Positions 27,683-36,082 of a stretch of 41,489 nucleotides of DNA are shown in pieces (within the stretch, counting starts at the first letter, position 1; each line of letters starts with the position of its first letter). The notes under the pieces were generated by a model. That model worked only from the letters and a program-made list of their open reading frames with translations, was not told the origin of the DNA and searched no databases. Source of the DNA: Alphaproteobacteria bacterium (GTDB lineage Bacteria; Pseudomonadota; Alphaproteobacteria; SHVP01). The position numbers and the translations under genes are program-made. The stretch lies in contig VGES01000033.1 in assembly GCA_016869765.1 (NCBI GenBank), positions 1-41,489 on the forward strand, in the 5' to 3' direction.

Positions 27683-27712
27683 TGGCACCTTCGGCTCGCA
27701 CACTTCTATACT
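27683..27712 (+). promoter_or_regulatory. Possible promoter of the substrate-binding protein gene
   Basis: TGGCAC (27683-27688) and TATACT (27707-27712) are separated by 18 bases, about 40 nt before the ATG at 27753 in the divergent gap. The -10 is a good sigma70 match, the -35 is poor. Confidence 0.3.
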
Positions 27713-27752
27713 ACCGCTGGCCAAGCGCCCAAACGCCAACCCGGGGACTACC

Positions 27753-29300
27753 ATGACATCCAAGGTGTTCCACGCCCTACTGGGTGTGACCGTGTTGACT
27801 GCGACGACTCTGACGTTCGACGTCAGGGCCCAAGTCGCCGAAACGTTGCGTTTTGCCGAGGCGCGAAACAACCCGACATTCGGTGATCCTGGGCAGTGGA
27901 CGGAATCGCCGTTCAGCTATTGGCTCTGGCCGATCTACGACACGCTGACTCAGTTGAAACAGGACGGCTCGATCGTGCCGCTGCTCGCGACCGAGTGGCG
28001 GGCGACCGCTCCAGACACCTGGGTCTACAAACTCCGGCCCAACATGAAGTTCCACAACGGCGAACCGCTGACGGCCCGGGCTGTCGTCGAGTTCCTGACG
28101 TTCATCACGTCCACGGACGATGGCAAAAAGTCCTCCGTCGGGCAAATCGTCAACGGCCAAGCGCGTGTCGCGTCTTCGCGCGCGATCGACGATCTTACGG
28201 TCGAGATCAAGACCAACGGCCCCAACCCGATCTTCGAGCGAACGGCCTCGCGATTCTGGGTGCCGGAACCGAAGGCTCGCGCCGAGATGGCGAAGGACGC
28301 CTACAACCGCAACCCCGTCGGCACTGGCCCCTTCAAGGTCGTCAATTGGGGCCCGAACGGCGCGGAGTATGAAGCGATCACTGGCGGACCGCGCACGGCC
28401 AAAATCCGCAAGCTCCAGGGCCTCGCGATTCCGGAAACGGCCGCCCGTCGCTCTGCGGTCATCTCCGATCAGGTCGACATCGCAATCGGCCTCGGAATCG
28501 ACGATGTCCCCACCGTGCAGGGGGCGGGACATGTCGTGTATTCGGCAGCGCGGCCAACCATCATGACGCTCAAGTTGTTCCAGACCTCGCGTGACAACAA
28601 CCCGTTCGCCGATCAACGTGTCCGCCTCGCGGCCAACATGGCGATCGATCGGGAAGCCATGGCGAAGCACATCATGAAAGGCATGGCGGTCGCCGCCTCT
28701 CAGTGCGCGTTCCCGGGCGTCGTGGGATACAACCCCAACATCAAGCCCTACGCCTTCGACCCCGATCGCGCCAAGAGACTTCTTGCAGAAGCCGGGTACC
28801 CCAACGGATTCGAAGCGACCATCGAAGCCGTGTTGCCAAGTACGTTCGCCGGCAATGACGACATCTACCAGATGGTGGCACAGCAGTGGAACGCCGTCGG
28901 CATCAAAACCAAGCTCGAAGGGATGACGTTACCCAATTGGCTTAAAGCTTGGTTCCCGCCGGGGGACGCAACGACGCTCGGGTTCAAGGGGCCGTTCCAG
29001 AACAACTGCAATCTGTTCAATCTCGACGGCCTGGACACGTTCGATATTCAATCGTGCAAGAAGAAGCCTTCCTACTACTGCGTCAAGGAGGAACAGGACT
29101 TGATCGAGCAGGCCGAGAAAGAATTGGACGGAAAGAAGCGCGAAGCCTTGATTCAGCGCCTCCATGCGCTGAACACCGACAACGCGGCGCAAATCTTCTT
29201 GATCCAGATGGTGGACCTGGTCGGCCTCAACAAGCGCGTTCAAGGATTTGCATTCGACATGATGCGGCCGAACTACCACGAGATGACCCTGGCCCGCTGA
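27753..29300 (+). CDS. ABC transporter substrate-binding protein, peptide/nickel family 5
   Basis: This 515-residue periplasmic solute receptor has a signal peptide (first 26 residues, cleavage likely after VRA, before QVAETLRF). The SBP family-5 (DppA/OppA) body includes WPIYDTLTQLKQDGSIVPLLATEWRA, quoted in parts as LTQLKQDGSIVPLLA and TWVYKLRPNMKFHNGEP, both characteristic. Further on, NPFADQRVRLAANMAIDR and YPNGFEATIEAV fit the second lobe. No permease or ATPase is present nearby, so it is an orphan component. The ligand is likely a peptide or another amphipathic solute. Confidence 0.9.
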   Translation: MTSKVFHALLGVTVLTATTLTFDVRAQVAETLRFAEARNNPTFGDPGQWTESPFSYWLWPIYDTLTQLKQDGSIVPLLATEWRATAPDTWVYKLRPNMKFHNGEPLTARAVVEFLTFITSTDDGKKSSVGQIVNGQARVASSRAIDDLTVEIKTNGPNPIFERTASRFWVPEPKARAEMAKDAYNRNPVGTGPFKVVNWGPNGAEYEAITGGPRTAKIRKLQGLAIPETAARRSAVISDQVDIAIGLGIDDVPTVQGAGHVVYSAARPTIMTLKLFQTSRDNNPFADQRVRLAANMAIDREAMAKHIMKGMAVAASQCAFPGVVGYNPNIKPYAFDPDRAKRLLAEAGYPNGFEATIEAVLPSTFAGNDDIYQMVAQQWNAVGIKTKLEGMTLPNWLKAWFPPGDATTLGFKGPFQNNCNLFNLDGLDTFDIQSCKKKPSYYCVKEEQDLIEQAEKELDGKKREALIQRLHALNTDNAAQIFLIQMVDLVGLNKRVQGFAFDMMRPNYHEMTLAR

Positions 29301-29341
29301 ACACGGGCACGACGCGGCGAGCAAAAATTTCAGGATCGTCC

Positions 29342-30130
29342 GTGGTTAGACGGGGCTACGTCGATACACCGGGCGGCCAGATTCATTTCTACGCCGCGGG
29401 GGACCGCGGGCCGCTCGTATTCTTGTTTCACGAGACAGCCCTGTCGGGGAACGAGTTCGAGAAAACTCTTCCGATCCTCGCGACCCGTTGTCGGGCGATT
29501 GCCTTGGACACGCCGGGATACGGAATGTCGGATCCGCCCCCCGGTCCACCGACCATGGATGACCTGGTAGAACCATTGCTTACGGCGATGGTCCACTTCG
29601 GACCGGGGCCATACGTTCTCGCTGGTGCCCACACCGGGGCCTCGCTGGCAATCGAGATGGCGGCCAACCGCATCCCAGCCGACGTCAGCCACGTGATGCT
29701 GACGGGCCTGGCACTCCTCAAACCCTCGGAGATTGACGCGTTCCGGCGCATCATCGGCACGCCGGTGATCGATCGCGATGGTAAGTACCTGATCGAGCAG
29801 TGGCAGAAACGGGTGAAGCGTTGGGGAGCCGACACGGACCTTGCGGGGCTCCATTGGGGGGCCGTGGAGCAACTCAAGGTCTACTCGCGCTTCCACTGGG
29901 CTTTCGAGGCCGTCTTCCAGCACGATGCCGAAGGGGCATTGGCGCGGCTACGTTGCCCAACATTTTTCCTGATCGGCGACCGGGACAGCTTGGTCGAGAG
30001 CGACCGCCGTGCGGCTGAACTGGTCAAAGGCGCTAAGCTCAAGGTTCTCTCTGAGGTTCGCGGGCGTCTCCCCTACTTCCACCCCGAGGTCTATGCCCAC
30101 GAATTGATCGCGTTCGCCGGCCTCGCTTAG
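29342..30130 (+). CDS. Alpha/beta-fold protein with His in the nucleophile elbow
   Basis: This 262-residue alpha/beta-hydrolase-fold protein has the usual landmarks: strand-3 loop FLFHETALSG, LDTPGYGMSDPP, and the acid loop LIGDRDSLVES. The elbow reads LAGAHTGASLA, so His97 takes the place of the serine in GxSxG. Related GxHTGA proteins exist in proteobacteria, so this is a recognised-looking subgroup rather than a damaged gene, but the chemistry is unclear. A C-terminal His may be in the LPYFHPEVYA stretch. Start: GTG 29342 follows the SBP gene by 41 nt; an open frame continues upstream through the SBP gene in another frame and is not used. It converges on the second reductase with 4 nt overlap. 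Confidence 0.82.
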   Translation: MVRRGYVDTPGGQIHFYAAGDRGPLVFLFHETALSGNEFEKTLPILATRCRAIALDTPGYGMSDPPPGPPTMDDLVEPLLTAMVHFGPGPYVLAGAHTGASLAIEMAANRIPADVSHVMLTGLALLKPSEIDAFRRIIGTPVIDRDGKYLIEQWQKRVKRWGADTDLAGLHWGAVEQLKVYSRFHWAFEAVFQHDAEGALARLRCPTFFLIGDRDSLVESDRRAAELVKGAKLKVLSEVRGRLPYFHPEVYAHELIAFAGLA

Positions 30131-31125
30131 CGTGGCGTGAGCAGCACCTTCCCTCGCCGCCCACCGGACTCGGCGGCGTGCCGCAAAGCGTCCCCAACGT
30201 GTGCAAACGGATAGACCCCGGCGATCCGCGAGCGAACCACCCCTTTGACGACGAGTTCAGACAGCTCGTCATAGATCGCATCGATCGCCGCCGGGGAGCG
30301 TTTGGATCGCTCGAGCCAGGGCCCGGTCAAGAACCCAACCACCCGCACTTGTCGAAAAAGCAAGACATGAACGGGTACGTCACATTCCTGACCACTGACC
30401 TGTCCGTAGACGGCGACCGTCCCGAACGGCGCGAGAGAGGCCGCTAGCCGGCCCGTTGTCGATCCGGCCACCATGTCCAGGGCCAGCCGTATCGGCGCAC
30501 GCCCCGTTGCCACCTGCACCCGCTCGGCTAGGTTTGGTCCGTCGACGACGACCGCGTCGGCCCCTTCCGCCGCCAGTTCAGCCTCGAGACCCGGTCGTCG
30601 AACCACGTTGACCGTTCGTAACCCGAACGCACGGGCGAGTTGGATGACGAAATTTCCACAGTTCGAGTTGGCGGCGTCCTGGATCACCCATTCCCCGGGA
30701 GAGAGGTCTGGCACGACGTCGCGCAGCATCACGTAAGCGGTCAAAAGATTGCCGTTGACCATGGCCAGCTGATACGGATCGGCGTGCTTCGGGGCACCGT
30801 GGAGCGCAGCAGCCGCACACCGCATGTGCTCGCGCCAGCAACCCCGGTTGTAGAACGGCAGATACACGCGGTCCCCAACCGCGACGCGCCCGACGTCAGG
30901 CGCAACGGCAATCACCCGGCCGACACCGCGATTCCCTGGAACGTCGGGCAACGGACGCGCAAACCCGGGGCGCCCAGAAATCCTATAGAAGTCTTGAAAA
31001 GCGATCGGGGCTGCCAACAGTTCAACGAGAGCCTCACCCTCGGACAACGGCCCCGGATCTTCGTCGACCACTTCGACCGTGTCCGCGGGCGGACCATACT
31101 GCGAGTGACGAACGACCAAGACCAA
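30127..31125 (-). CDS. Zinc-free medium-chain reductase, copy 2
   Basis: This MDR reductase of about 332 residues is clearly paralogous to the gene at 26659-27648 (shared PGNRGVGRVIAV, VNVVRRPG, DMVAGSTTGRLAASL and LLFRQVRVVGFLT patterns). The cofactor loop is QDAANSNCGNFVIQLARAFG, and the ETR-like Tyr equivalent is FQDFYRISG. No structural zinc site. Start: TTG at 31125 is preferred over ORF extension because GGGAG lies 7 nt before it and it follows the ATP-grasp stop by 2 nt; a second TTG is two codons on. It is the last gene of the SUMF1-ATP-grasp-reductase operon and converges on the His-elbow protein. Confidence 0.82.
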   Translation of the reverse strand: MVLVVRHSQYGPPADTVEVVDEDPGPLSEGEALVELLAAPIAFQDFYRISGRPGFARPLPDVPGNRGVGRVIAVAPDVGRVAVGDRVYLPFYNRGCWREHMRCAAAALHGAPKHADPYQLAMVNGNLLTAYVMLRDVVPDLSPGEWVIQDAANSNCGNFVIQLARAFGLRTVNVVRRPGLEAELAAEGADAVVVDGPNLAERVQVATGRAPIRLALDMVAGSTTGRLAASLAPFGTVAVYGQVSGQECDVPVHVLLFRQVRVVGFLTGPWLERSKRSPAAIDAIYDELSELVVKGVVRSRIAGVYPFAHVGDALRHAAESGGRRGKVLLTPR

Positions 31126-31127
31126 AC

Positions 31128-32138
31128 TCAGACTCCCAATCGCTTGCGAGACGATGTGACGATTCGCTCGAGCATCTGGGCGTAGGTCCACCCAGCAAAC
31201 CCCGCCATCATGGCGAGCTTTCCATCCCATGCCCAGGCTGGGTTTGGATTGACCTCGAGAAGCTTAACCTCGCCCTGCCGATCGGTGCGCCAGTCGAACC
31301 GCGCATAGTCGCGGCAGCCCAGGCGTTCGAACAGGACTCGACTCCACGATTCGAGCCGCTCGCGCGTCACGACATCGAGCGATGCCGCGCGATAGCCAAT
31401 GTCGGTCCAATAGGGAGAGCCCGGTATTGTCTTCGACTCATAGCCGAGAATTGGGGCATACCCCTCGGGGAGCCTGGAGTAGTCGACCTGCATCGCTGGC
31501 AGAGCGTGGAGATCGGCACCCGGATTGCCGACCAAGCCTATTCCGTACTCCTGGCCCGACAGATACTCCTGGACGAGAACGGCACGATCGGGCAGCAGCT
31601 GCGCTAGCTGCCGCAAGTAGCCATCCGCCGCGTCTCGATCGTGAGCAACCGACTCCTTGGTGATTCCGAGACTCCCGTCAGCTTGATTGGGCTTGATCAG
31701 GACCGGAAACGCGTTGATCTGCCCGATCGCCGCCATGGAACTCGGAAAGTAGCGCTCCACGGGAACGGCAATGCCCAACTCTTTGGCAATCACCCGCACA
31801 AGCGCTTTGTCGAAGCAAACGGCCATGCACGCAGGTGGTGCCCCGGTATAGGGCAGCCCAAAGACATCGAAGAGGGCCGCCACATGGAGCTCCAGAAACG
31901 GATCGTTGGAAAAACCGGTGTCGCAGAAGTTGACGATGAGGTCCGTTCGGATGCCTCGCAATGCTTCGACCAGCCGCCGATGATCGTCGAGAACCGTCAA
32001 CGCATATCCATCCACGGACGCGAGGGCATCGAGCATACGGCGACGCGCATCGATATCTTCGGGATTGAAGCGCTGGCCCGGCTTTGTACGATCGGGATGC
32101 CGCGGGTCGCCAAGCACGATGGCCAGGGAGAAACTCAA
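31128..32138 (-). CDS. ATP-grasp ligase, D-Ala-D-Ala ligase-like
   Basis: This 336-residue ATP-grasp enzyme has a Rossmann-like N-terminal domain with VNFCDTGFSNDPFLELH and LPYTGAPPACMAVCFDKAL (DK 110-111). The ATP-grasp core has PVLIKPNQADGSLGI (KPN 149-151 with glycine-rich loop), VQEYLSGQEYGIG (190-201) and the metal site RFDWRTDRQ, LLEVNPNP (D282, E295, N297). It is not Ddl itself: the Ddl serine/tyrosine signatures are missing and it lies far from mur genes. It probably joins a carboxylate to an amine. The TTG start at 32138 overlaps the upstream SUMF1-like gene (TTGA with TGA), so the two are coupled. Confidence 0.82.
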   Translation of the reverse strand: MSFSLAIVLGDPRHPDRTKPGQRFNPEDIDARRRMLDALASVDGYALTVLDDHRRLVEALRGIRTDLIVNFCDTGFSNDPFLELHVAALFDVFGLPYTGAPPACMAVCFDKALVRVIAKELGIAVPVERYFPSSMAAIGQINAFPVLIKPNQADGSLGITKESVAHDRDAADGYLRQLAQLLPDRAVLVQEYLSGQEYGIGLVGNPGADLHALPAMQVDYSRLPEGYAPILGYESKTIPGSPYWTDIGYRAASLDVVTRERLESWSRVLFERLGCRDYARFDWRTDRQGEVKLLEVNPNPAWAWDGKLAMMAGFAGWTYAQMLERIVTSSRKRLGV

Positions 32139-32998
32139 GGCATGTCTCGCGCGCAGCGAAAACCGATGTTGTGATGACCAGCTTGCGGGCTGCGCGAAAC
32201 TCCTTTTCCGCGCCAGGTCGCCGAAAGGCGAGCGGCTGAGCTGTCATGGGCTCCGCCCCGCGTGACTCGCTCTTCGCCCGAGTCGCGATCCTCCCGCCCG
32301 TCGTCGAAACGATAGGGGTAGGACCGGTATAGCGACGAGGTCCACTCATGGACATTGCCGGCCAGATCCTGGACTCCGTCCGGGGTAGCGCCGGCGGGGT
32401 GAGAACCGATCGGGGCCGTCTGGTTCCAACCACTGGCGAAACGCGCGCGACCTGGGTGCGGCGGCTCGCGGCCCCAGGGAAAATCGCGCCCTTCCAGATC
32501 ACGGGCGGCGAATTCCCACTCGGCCTCGGTGGGCAATCGAGCCCTCCGCCATGCGCAGTAGTTCCGTGCGCCAAACCACGAGGCCTCGACCACGGGATGA
32601 TCCGCGAAGCCGGGATCGGGCGTCAGCCGCCCCTCGCGACGGTGGATGCGGGCGTCGTTGTCATCGTCATCGTAGTGACGACGGCCGTCGGCAGAGCGCA
32701 AACCGGCCTGGTTGAGAAACTCCGAGAACTCTGCGTTGGTGACGGGAAAACGATCGATCAGGAATGTGGCAATCGAAACGTCGTGGCGCGGCTGTTCGTC
32801 GGGCTCAGCCCCACCGCCCATACGCAAAACGCCACCTCGAATCGTGACCACGTCCTCCTGGTGGGGCTGTGCCGATCCGGGCACGGTCACGAAGACGGCG
32901 AAAAGCCAGCAAAGCGCCAGCGTCCCAAATCCGAGGGCTCGTCTTGGCCAAAGCCCGGTGTCGAAGTATGACGGTACACGGTGTAACATCCGCCTCAT
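32135..32998 (-). CDS. Exported SUMF1/FGE-fold protein without the catalytic cysteines
   Basis: This 287-residue protein has a signal-like hydrophobic stretch (21-40, cleavage after about GSA) and a formylglycine-generating-enzyme-fold domain: LPTEAEWEFAAR (155-166), DLAGNVHEWT (211-220) and NIGFRCARD (277-285). An unusual acidic insertion DDDDND (110-115) follows. In true FGE a CxxxxC pair follows GGSY; here the segment RGGAHDSSAARLSATWRG has Ser and Ala in those places, so it should not make formylglycine. It may be a binding, C-type-lectin-like or pterin/ergothioneine-type scaffold protein. GGAG lies 9 nt before the ATG. It is divergent from the TAXI binding protein with only 24 nt between starts. 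Confidence 0.8.
   Translation of the reverse strand: MRRMLHRVPSYFDTGLWPRRALGFGTLALCWLFAVFVTVPGSAQPHQEDVVTIRGGVLRMGGGAEPDEQPRHDVSIATFLIDRFPVTNAEFSEFLNQAGLRSADGRRHYDDDDNDARIHRREGRLTPDPGFADHPVVEASWFGARNYCAWRRARLPTEAEWEFAARDLEGRDFPWGREPPHPGRARFASGWNQTAPIGSHPAGATPDGVQDLAGNVHEWTSSLYRSYPYRFDDGREDRDSGEERVTRGGAHDSSAARLSATWRGKGVSRSPQAGHHNIGFRCARDMP
32944..32972 (+). promoter_or_regulatory. Possible promoter for the TAXI operon
   Basis: TTGGCC (32944-32949) and TATGAC (32967-32972) are separated by 17 bases, inside the 5' coding end of the SUMF1-like gene about 50 nt before the TAXI start. The match is only moderate, but the 24-nt gap between starts cannot hold two promoters, so control sequences must lie within coding DNA. 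Confidence 0.25.
32975..32985. promoter_or_regulatory. Palindrome in the divergent control region
   Basis: TACAC-G-GTGTA is a perfect 5-bp inverted repeat around one base, directly after the proposed -10 of the TAXI operon and overlapping the start of the SUMF1-like coding region. It could be an operator half-site for a dimeric regulator; no regulator gene is adjacent. Confidence 0.25.
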
Positions 32999-33022
32999 AC
33001 TTGGTCACTCCAGGGGAAACGC

Positions 33023-33964
33023 ATGAATTTTCTTCGATTGCTCGGACCGGTCGTCGCTGTGGCGCTGTTCGCCAGCAACGCCCAGGCTCAGTTCATCAAT
33101 ATTCTGACCGGCGGAACTGCCGGGGTCTATTACCCCCTCGGGGTCGCGCTATCGAAGATCTATGCCGACAACTTGGCGGGAAGCCGCCCCTCCGTGCAGG
33201 CAACGCGCGCTTCGGTCGAGAACCTCAACCTGTTGCAGCAAGGAAAAGGGGAAATCGCTCTTACCCTCGGCGATTCGCTTGGATTCGCTTGGGCGGGCGA
33301 TGCCGACGCGGGATTCACTCAACCCCTAAACAAACTCCGGGGAATCGCGGCGGTCTATCCCAACTACATCCAACTCGTTGCGACGCGCGAATCTGGTATC
33401 CGGACGATCGCCGACCTCAAAGGCAAACGGATTTCGGTGGGAGCCGCCAAGTCGGGAACGGAATTGAACACCCGGGCAATTCTGAAGGCCGCGGGGCTCA
33501 CCTACACGGACATGGGAAAGGTCGAATATCTCGATTTCGCCCAATCGATCGAACTTATGAAAAACCGCCAGTTGGATGTGACACTTCAATCCGCCGGACT
33601 GGGGGTCGCGTCCATCCGCGACCTCGCAGCCACCAACGATATCGTGGTCGTCGCGATACCGGCCGAACTCGTCGGCAAGATCGGTGCTCCTTATGTGGCT
33701 GGGATCATCCCGGCAAACACCTACCGCGGTCAGGCCACTGACGTCCCCACGGCTGCGGTCGTCAATTTCCTCGTGACGCACGATGGTGTGCCCGATGACC
33801 TCGTCTATCGAATGACCAAAACGATGTATGACAACCTCGCGACAATGGTCTCGGCCCACGCGGCCGCGAGAGACATCAAATTGGAGGCGGCGATGCAGGG
33901 GATGCCTATTCCGTTGCATCCCGGCGCCGAACGCTTCCTGAAGGAGAAAGGCGTCGCCCGGTAG
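33023..33964 (+). CDS. TAXI-type TRAP transporter solute-binding protein
   Basis: This 313-residue periplasmic receptor has a signal peptide MNFLRLLGPVVAVALFASNA and likely cleavage after AQA (residue 22). The mature start FINILTGGTAGVYYPLG is the TAXI-family hallmark, and LQQGKGEIALTLGDSLG, LKGKRISVGAAKSGTE and GIIPANTYRGQATDVPT (in place of the typical tip) follow. It captures a carboxylate-type solute for the fused permease encoded 27 nt downstream. A strong AGGGGA ribosome-binding site precedes the ATG. Confidence 0.93.
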   Translation: MNFLRLLGPVVAVALFASNAQAQFINILTGGTAGVYYPLGVALSKIYADNLAGSRPSVQATRASVENLNLLQQGKGEIALTLGDSLGFAWAGDADAGFTQPLNKLRGIAAVYPNYIQLVATRESGIRTIADLKGKRISVGAAKSGTELNTRAILKAAGLTYTDMGKVEYLDFAQSIELMKNRQLDVTLQSAGLGVASIRDLAATNDIVVVAIPAELVGKIGAPYVAGIIPANTYRGQATDVPTAAVVNFLVTHDGVPDDLVYRMTKTMYDNLATMVSAHAAARDIKLEAAMQGMPIPLHPGAERFLKEKGVAR

Positions 33965-33991
33965 ATCGAGGCCGCTCGCCTTGTCATCACC

Positions 33992-36082
33992 GTGAACCGC
34001 ACGTCCGAGCGCGGGAACACAACCAGCGTCGAGACCCATGGCTTCGGCGAGGGGTTCGGTCAAGGCTTGGCCGGAAAGCTCGTCTATGGGTGCGCGATTG
34101 CGTTTTCGACGTTTCAGCTGTGGACCGCAGCGTTCAGCCCCCTACCGTCCGTCGTTACGCGCGCCCTGCACGTCGGGTTCTTGCTTCTTCTGACGTTTTC
34201 TCTCCTGAGCCGTCGTCACGAGGGTTTTGTCTCGAAGGCTTGGCACTGGACGCTCGCTGGGCTCGGCTTCGGGCTGAGCTTCTATCACTGGGTCTTTCAC
34301 GACGACTTGGTGGTCCGCGCCGGCGAACCGACCCTCGCAGACATCCTGGTAAGCGTGGCGATGGTCGTCCTCGTCTTCGAAGCTGGGCGCCGAACCATGG
34401 GCATCATTCTGCCGATTATTTGCGCCGCTTTCGTGTCGTACGCGTTGCTTGGTCATCTGCTGCCGGCGCCGTTCGATCACCGCGGTTACGATTTTCGCCA
34501 GGTCGTCGAGCAGATGTACCTGGGCACCGAAGGAATTCTCGGAATTCCGACGTTCGTGTCGTCGACGTACATCTTTCTTTTCATTTTGTTCGGCTCGTTC
34601 CTCGAGCGCGCCGGCATGATCCGGCTGTTTACGGATGTATCGCTGGGGACTGTTGGCCATCATCGCGGCGGACCGGCCAAGGTGGCTGTGGTCGCGTCGG
34701 CCATGATGGGAACGATCAACGGTTCCGGCGTGGCCAACGTGGTGACCACCGGTCAGTTCACGATTCCCCTGATGAAACGTTTCGGCTATCGCCCAGCCTT
34801 CGCTGGCGGTGTCGAAGCGACCGCCTCGATGGGCGGCCAGATCATGCCCCCCGTTATGGGAGCCGTGGCGTTCATCATGGCCGAGACCCTGGGCATCGGG
34901 TACACCGAGGTTGTCCAGGCTGCCGTTATCCCAGCGATTCTGTACTTCGCCACGGCGTTCTGGATGGTTCACCTCGAGGCCGGTCGGGCGGGGCTGCTCG
35001 GCCTACCCAAGTCGGAGTGTCCGAACGCGCTCGCCGCTTTGGTGAAGGGCTGGTACCTGATCATTCCCCTCGCCGGGCTCGTATATCTGCTCTTCGCTGG
35101 CTATACGCCACTCTTTGCCGGCACCATCGGGCTAGGATTGACGGCAATGCTCATTCTTGGCGTTCCCGTCGCGCGCATCCTGGGGCCGGTCGGTGCCCGG
35201 GTCGTGTTCTGGGTCGTGCTCGGTTTCGCCGCCGCCGCGTTCTTCCGCTTCGGAGTCGAAGTCGTACTCATCACGTTGGCCGGACTCGTCGCCGCAAATC
35301 TCGTCTTTCGCGACGGCCGAGCGACCCTCGTGCTAACTCGCGACTCGCTCGCGGATGGCGCGAAGAACGCGCTCTCGGTCGGTGTTGCATGCGCCCTCGT
35401 CGGTGTGATCATCGGCACCATGACGCTCACGGGACTCGGGAGCAATTTCGTGCGCGTCATCGTCGACATCGGTCGCGACAGCCTTTTCCTGAGTCTTCTA
35501 CTGACAATGGTCGCGTGCCTGATTCTCGGCATGGGCATCCCCACCATCCCGAACTACATCATTACGTCGTCGCTTGCCGGTCCCGCCCTGCTCGAACTCG
35601 GGGTACCCTTGATCGTAAGCCATATGTTCGTCTTCTATTTCGGCATCATGGCCGACCTGACGCCGCCCGTGGCTCTCGCGGCATTCGCGGCCGCTCCAAT
35701 CGCCAAGGCGTCAGGAATGAAGATCGGAGTGCAGGCCGTGCGAATCGCGATTGCCGGTTTCGTCGTACCGTTCATGGCCGTGTACACGCCAGCTCTGATG
35801 CTCCAGGACGGAGGCTCGATCGCGGCAAATCACGGCTATGTCATCGAGGTCGGATACGTGATCCTGAAGGCGCTACTGGCGATTGGCCTTTGGGGGGCAG
35901 CCACCATCGGTTATCTGATGGCGCCACTCCACTGGTCTGAGCGTATGTTGGCAACAGCCGCGGCCTTTCTTCTTGTCGCCGCGATTCCGGTCACAGACGA
36001 GATCGGGTTCGCACTCGCCTTTGTATTTCTGGCCGCCCATGGGTGGCGCTGGCGCACGAGCGATCGGGCGCAACAACGATGA
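33992..36082 (+). CDS. TRAP transporter permease, fused small (DctQ) and large (DctM) domains
   Basis: This 696-residue inner-membrane protein has many hydrophobic segments: about four in the N-terminal DctQ-like part, then the DctM-like part with GTINGSGVANVVTTGQFTIPLM, ATASMGGQIMPPVMGAVAFIMAE and, in the second half, LGMGIPTIPNYIITSSLAGPAL and PPVALAAFAAAPIAKASGMK (all quoted within family motifs). Such fusions always accompany TAXI receptors. It starts at GTG 33992. A long open frame in another phase across the same region is a shadow of its GC bias. Its stop overlaps the DUF1850 start (ATGA). Confidence 0.93.
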   Translation: MNRTSERGNTTSVETHGFGEGFGQGLAGKLVYGCAIAFSTFQLWTAAFSPLPSVVTRALHVGFLLLLTFSLLSRRHEGFVSKAWHWTLAGLGFGLSFYHWVFHDDLVVRAGEPTLADILVSVAMVVLVFEAGRRTMGIILPIICAAFVSYALLGHLLPAPFDHRGYDFRQVVEQMYLGTEGILGIPTFVSSTYIFLFILFGSFLERAGMIRLFTDVSLGTVGHHRGGPAKVAVVASAMMGTINGSGVANVVTTGQFTIPLMKRFGYRPAFAGGVEATASMGGQIMPPVMGAVAFIMAETLGIGYTEVVQAAVIPAILYFATAFWMVHLEAGRAGLLGLPKSECPNALAALVKGWYLIIPLAGLVYLLFAGYTPLFAGTIGLGLTAMLILGVPVARILGPVGARVVFWVVLGFAAAAFFRFGVEVVLITLAGLVAANLVFRDGRATLVLTRDSLADGAKNALSVGVACALVGVIIGTMTLTGLGSNFVRVIVDIGRDSLFLSLLLTMVACLILGMGIPTIPNYIITSSLAGPALLELGVPLIVSHMFVFYFGIMADLTPPVALAAFAAAPIAKASGMKIGVQAVRIAIAGFVVPFMAVYTPALMLQDGGSIAANHGYVIEVGYVILKALLAIGLWGAATIGYLMAPLHWSERMLATAAAFLLVAAIPVTDEIGFALAFVFLAAHGWRWRTSDRAQQR

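Noticed and set aside
27683-27700. Sigma54 promoter (TGGCAC...GC) before the substrate-binding gene
   Set aside because: The GG-N10-GC spacing is not met: the bases 10 after GG are TC, so only the sigma70-like reading was kept.
27777-28670. 297-residue minus-strand frame within the substrate-binding protein gene
   Set aside because: Composition and lack of motifs mark it as an antisense shadow of the SBP coding frame.
28949-29341. Upstream extension of the His-elbow hydrolase frame into the substrate-binding gene
   Set aside because: The extension is out of frame with the binding protein, lacks homology, and the hydrolase fold begins right after GTG 29342.
34090-35940. 616-residue open frame in another phase inside the TRAP permease gene
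   Set aside because: It is Arg/Pro/Ser-rich, has no family motif, and lies in the shifted frame of a gene whose own frame has clear TRAP motifs and hydrophobic helices. GC-rich codon bias keeps alternative frames open.
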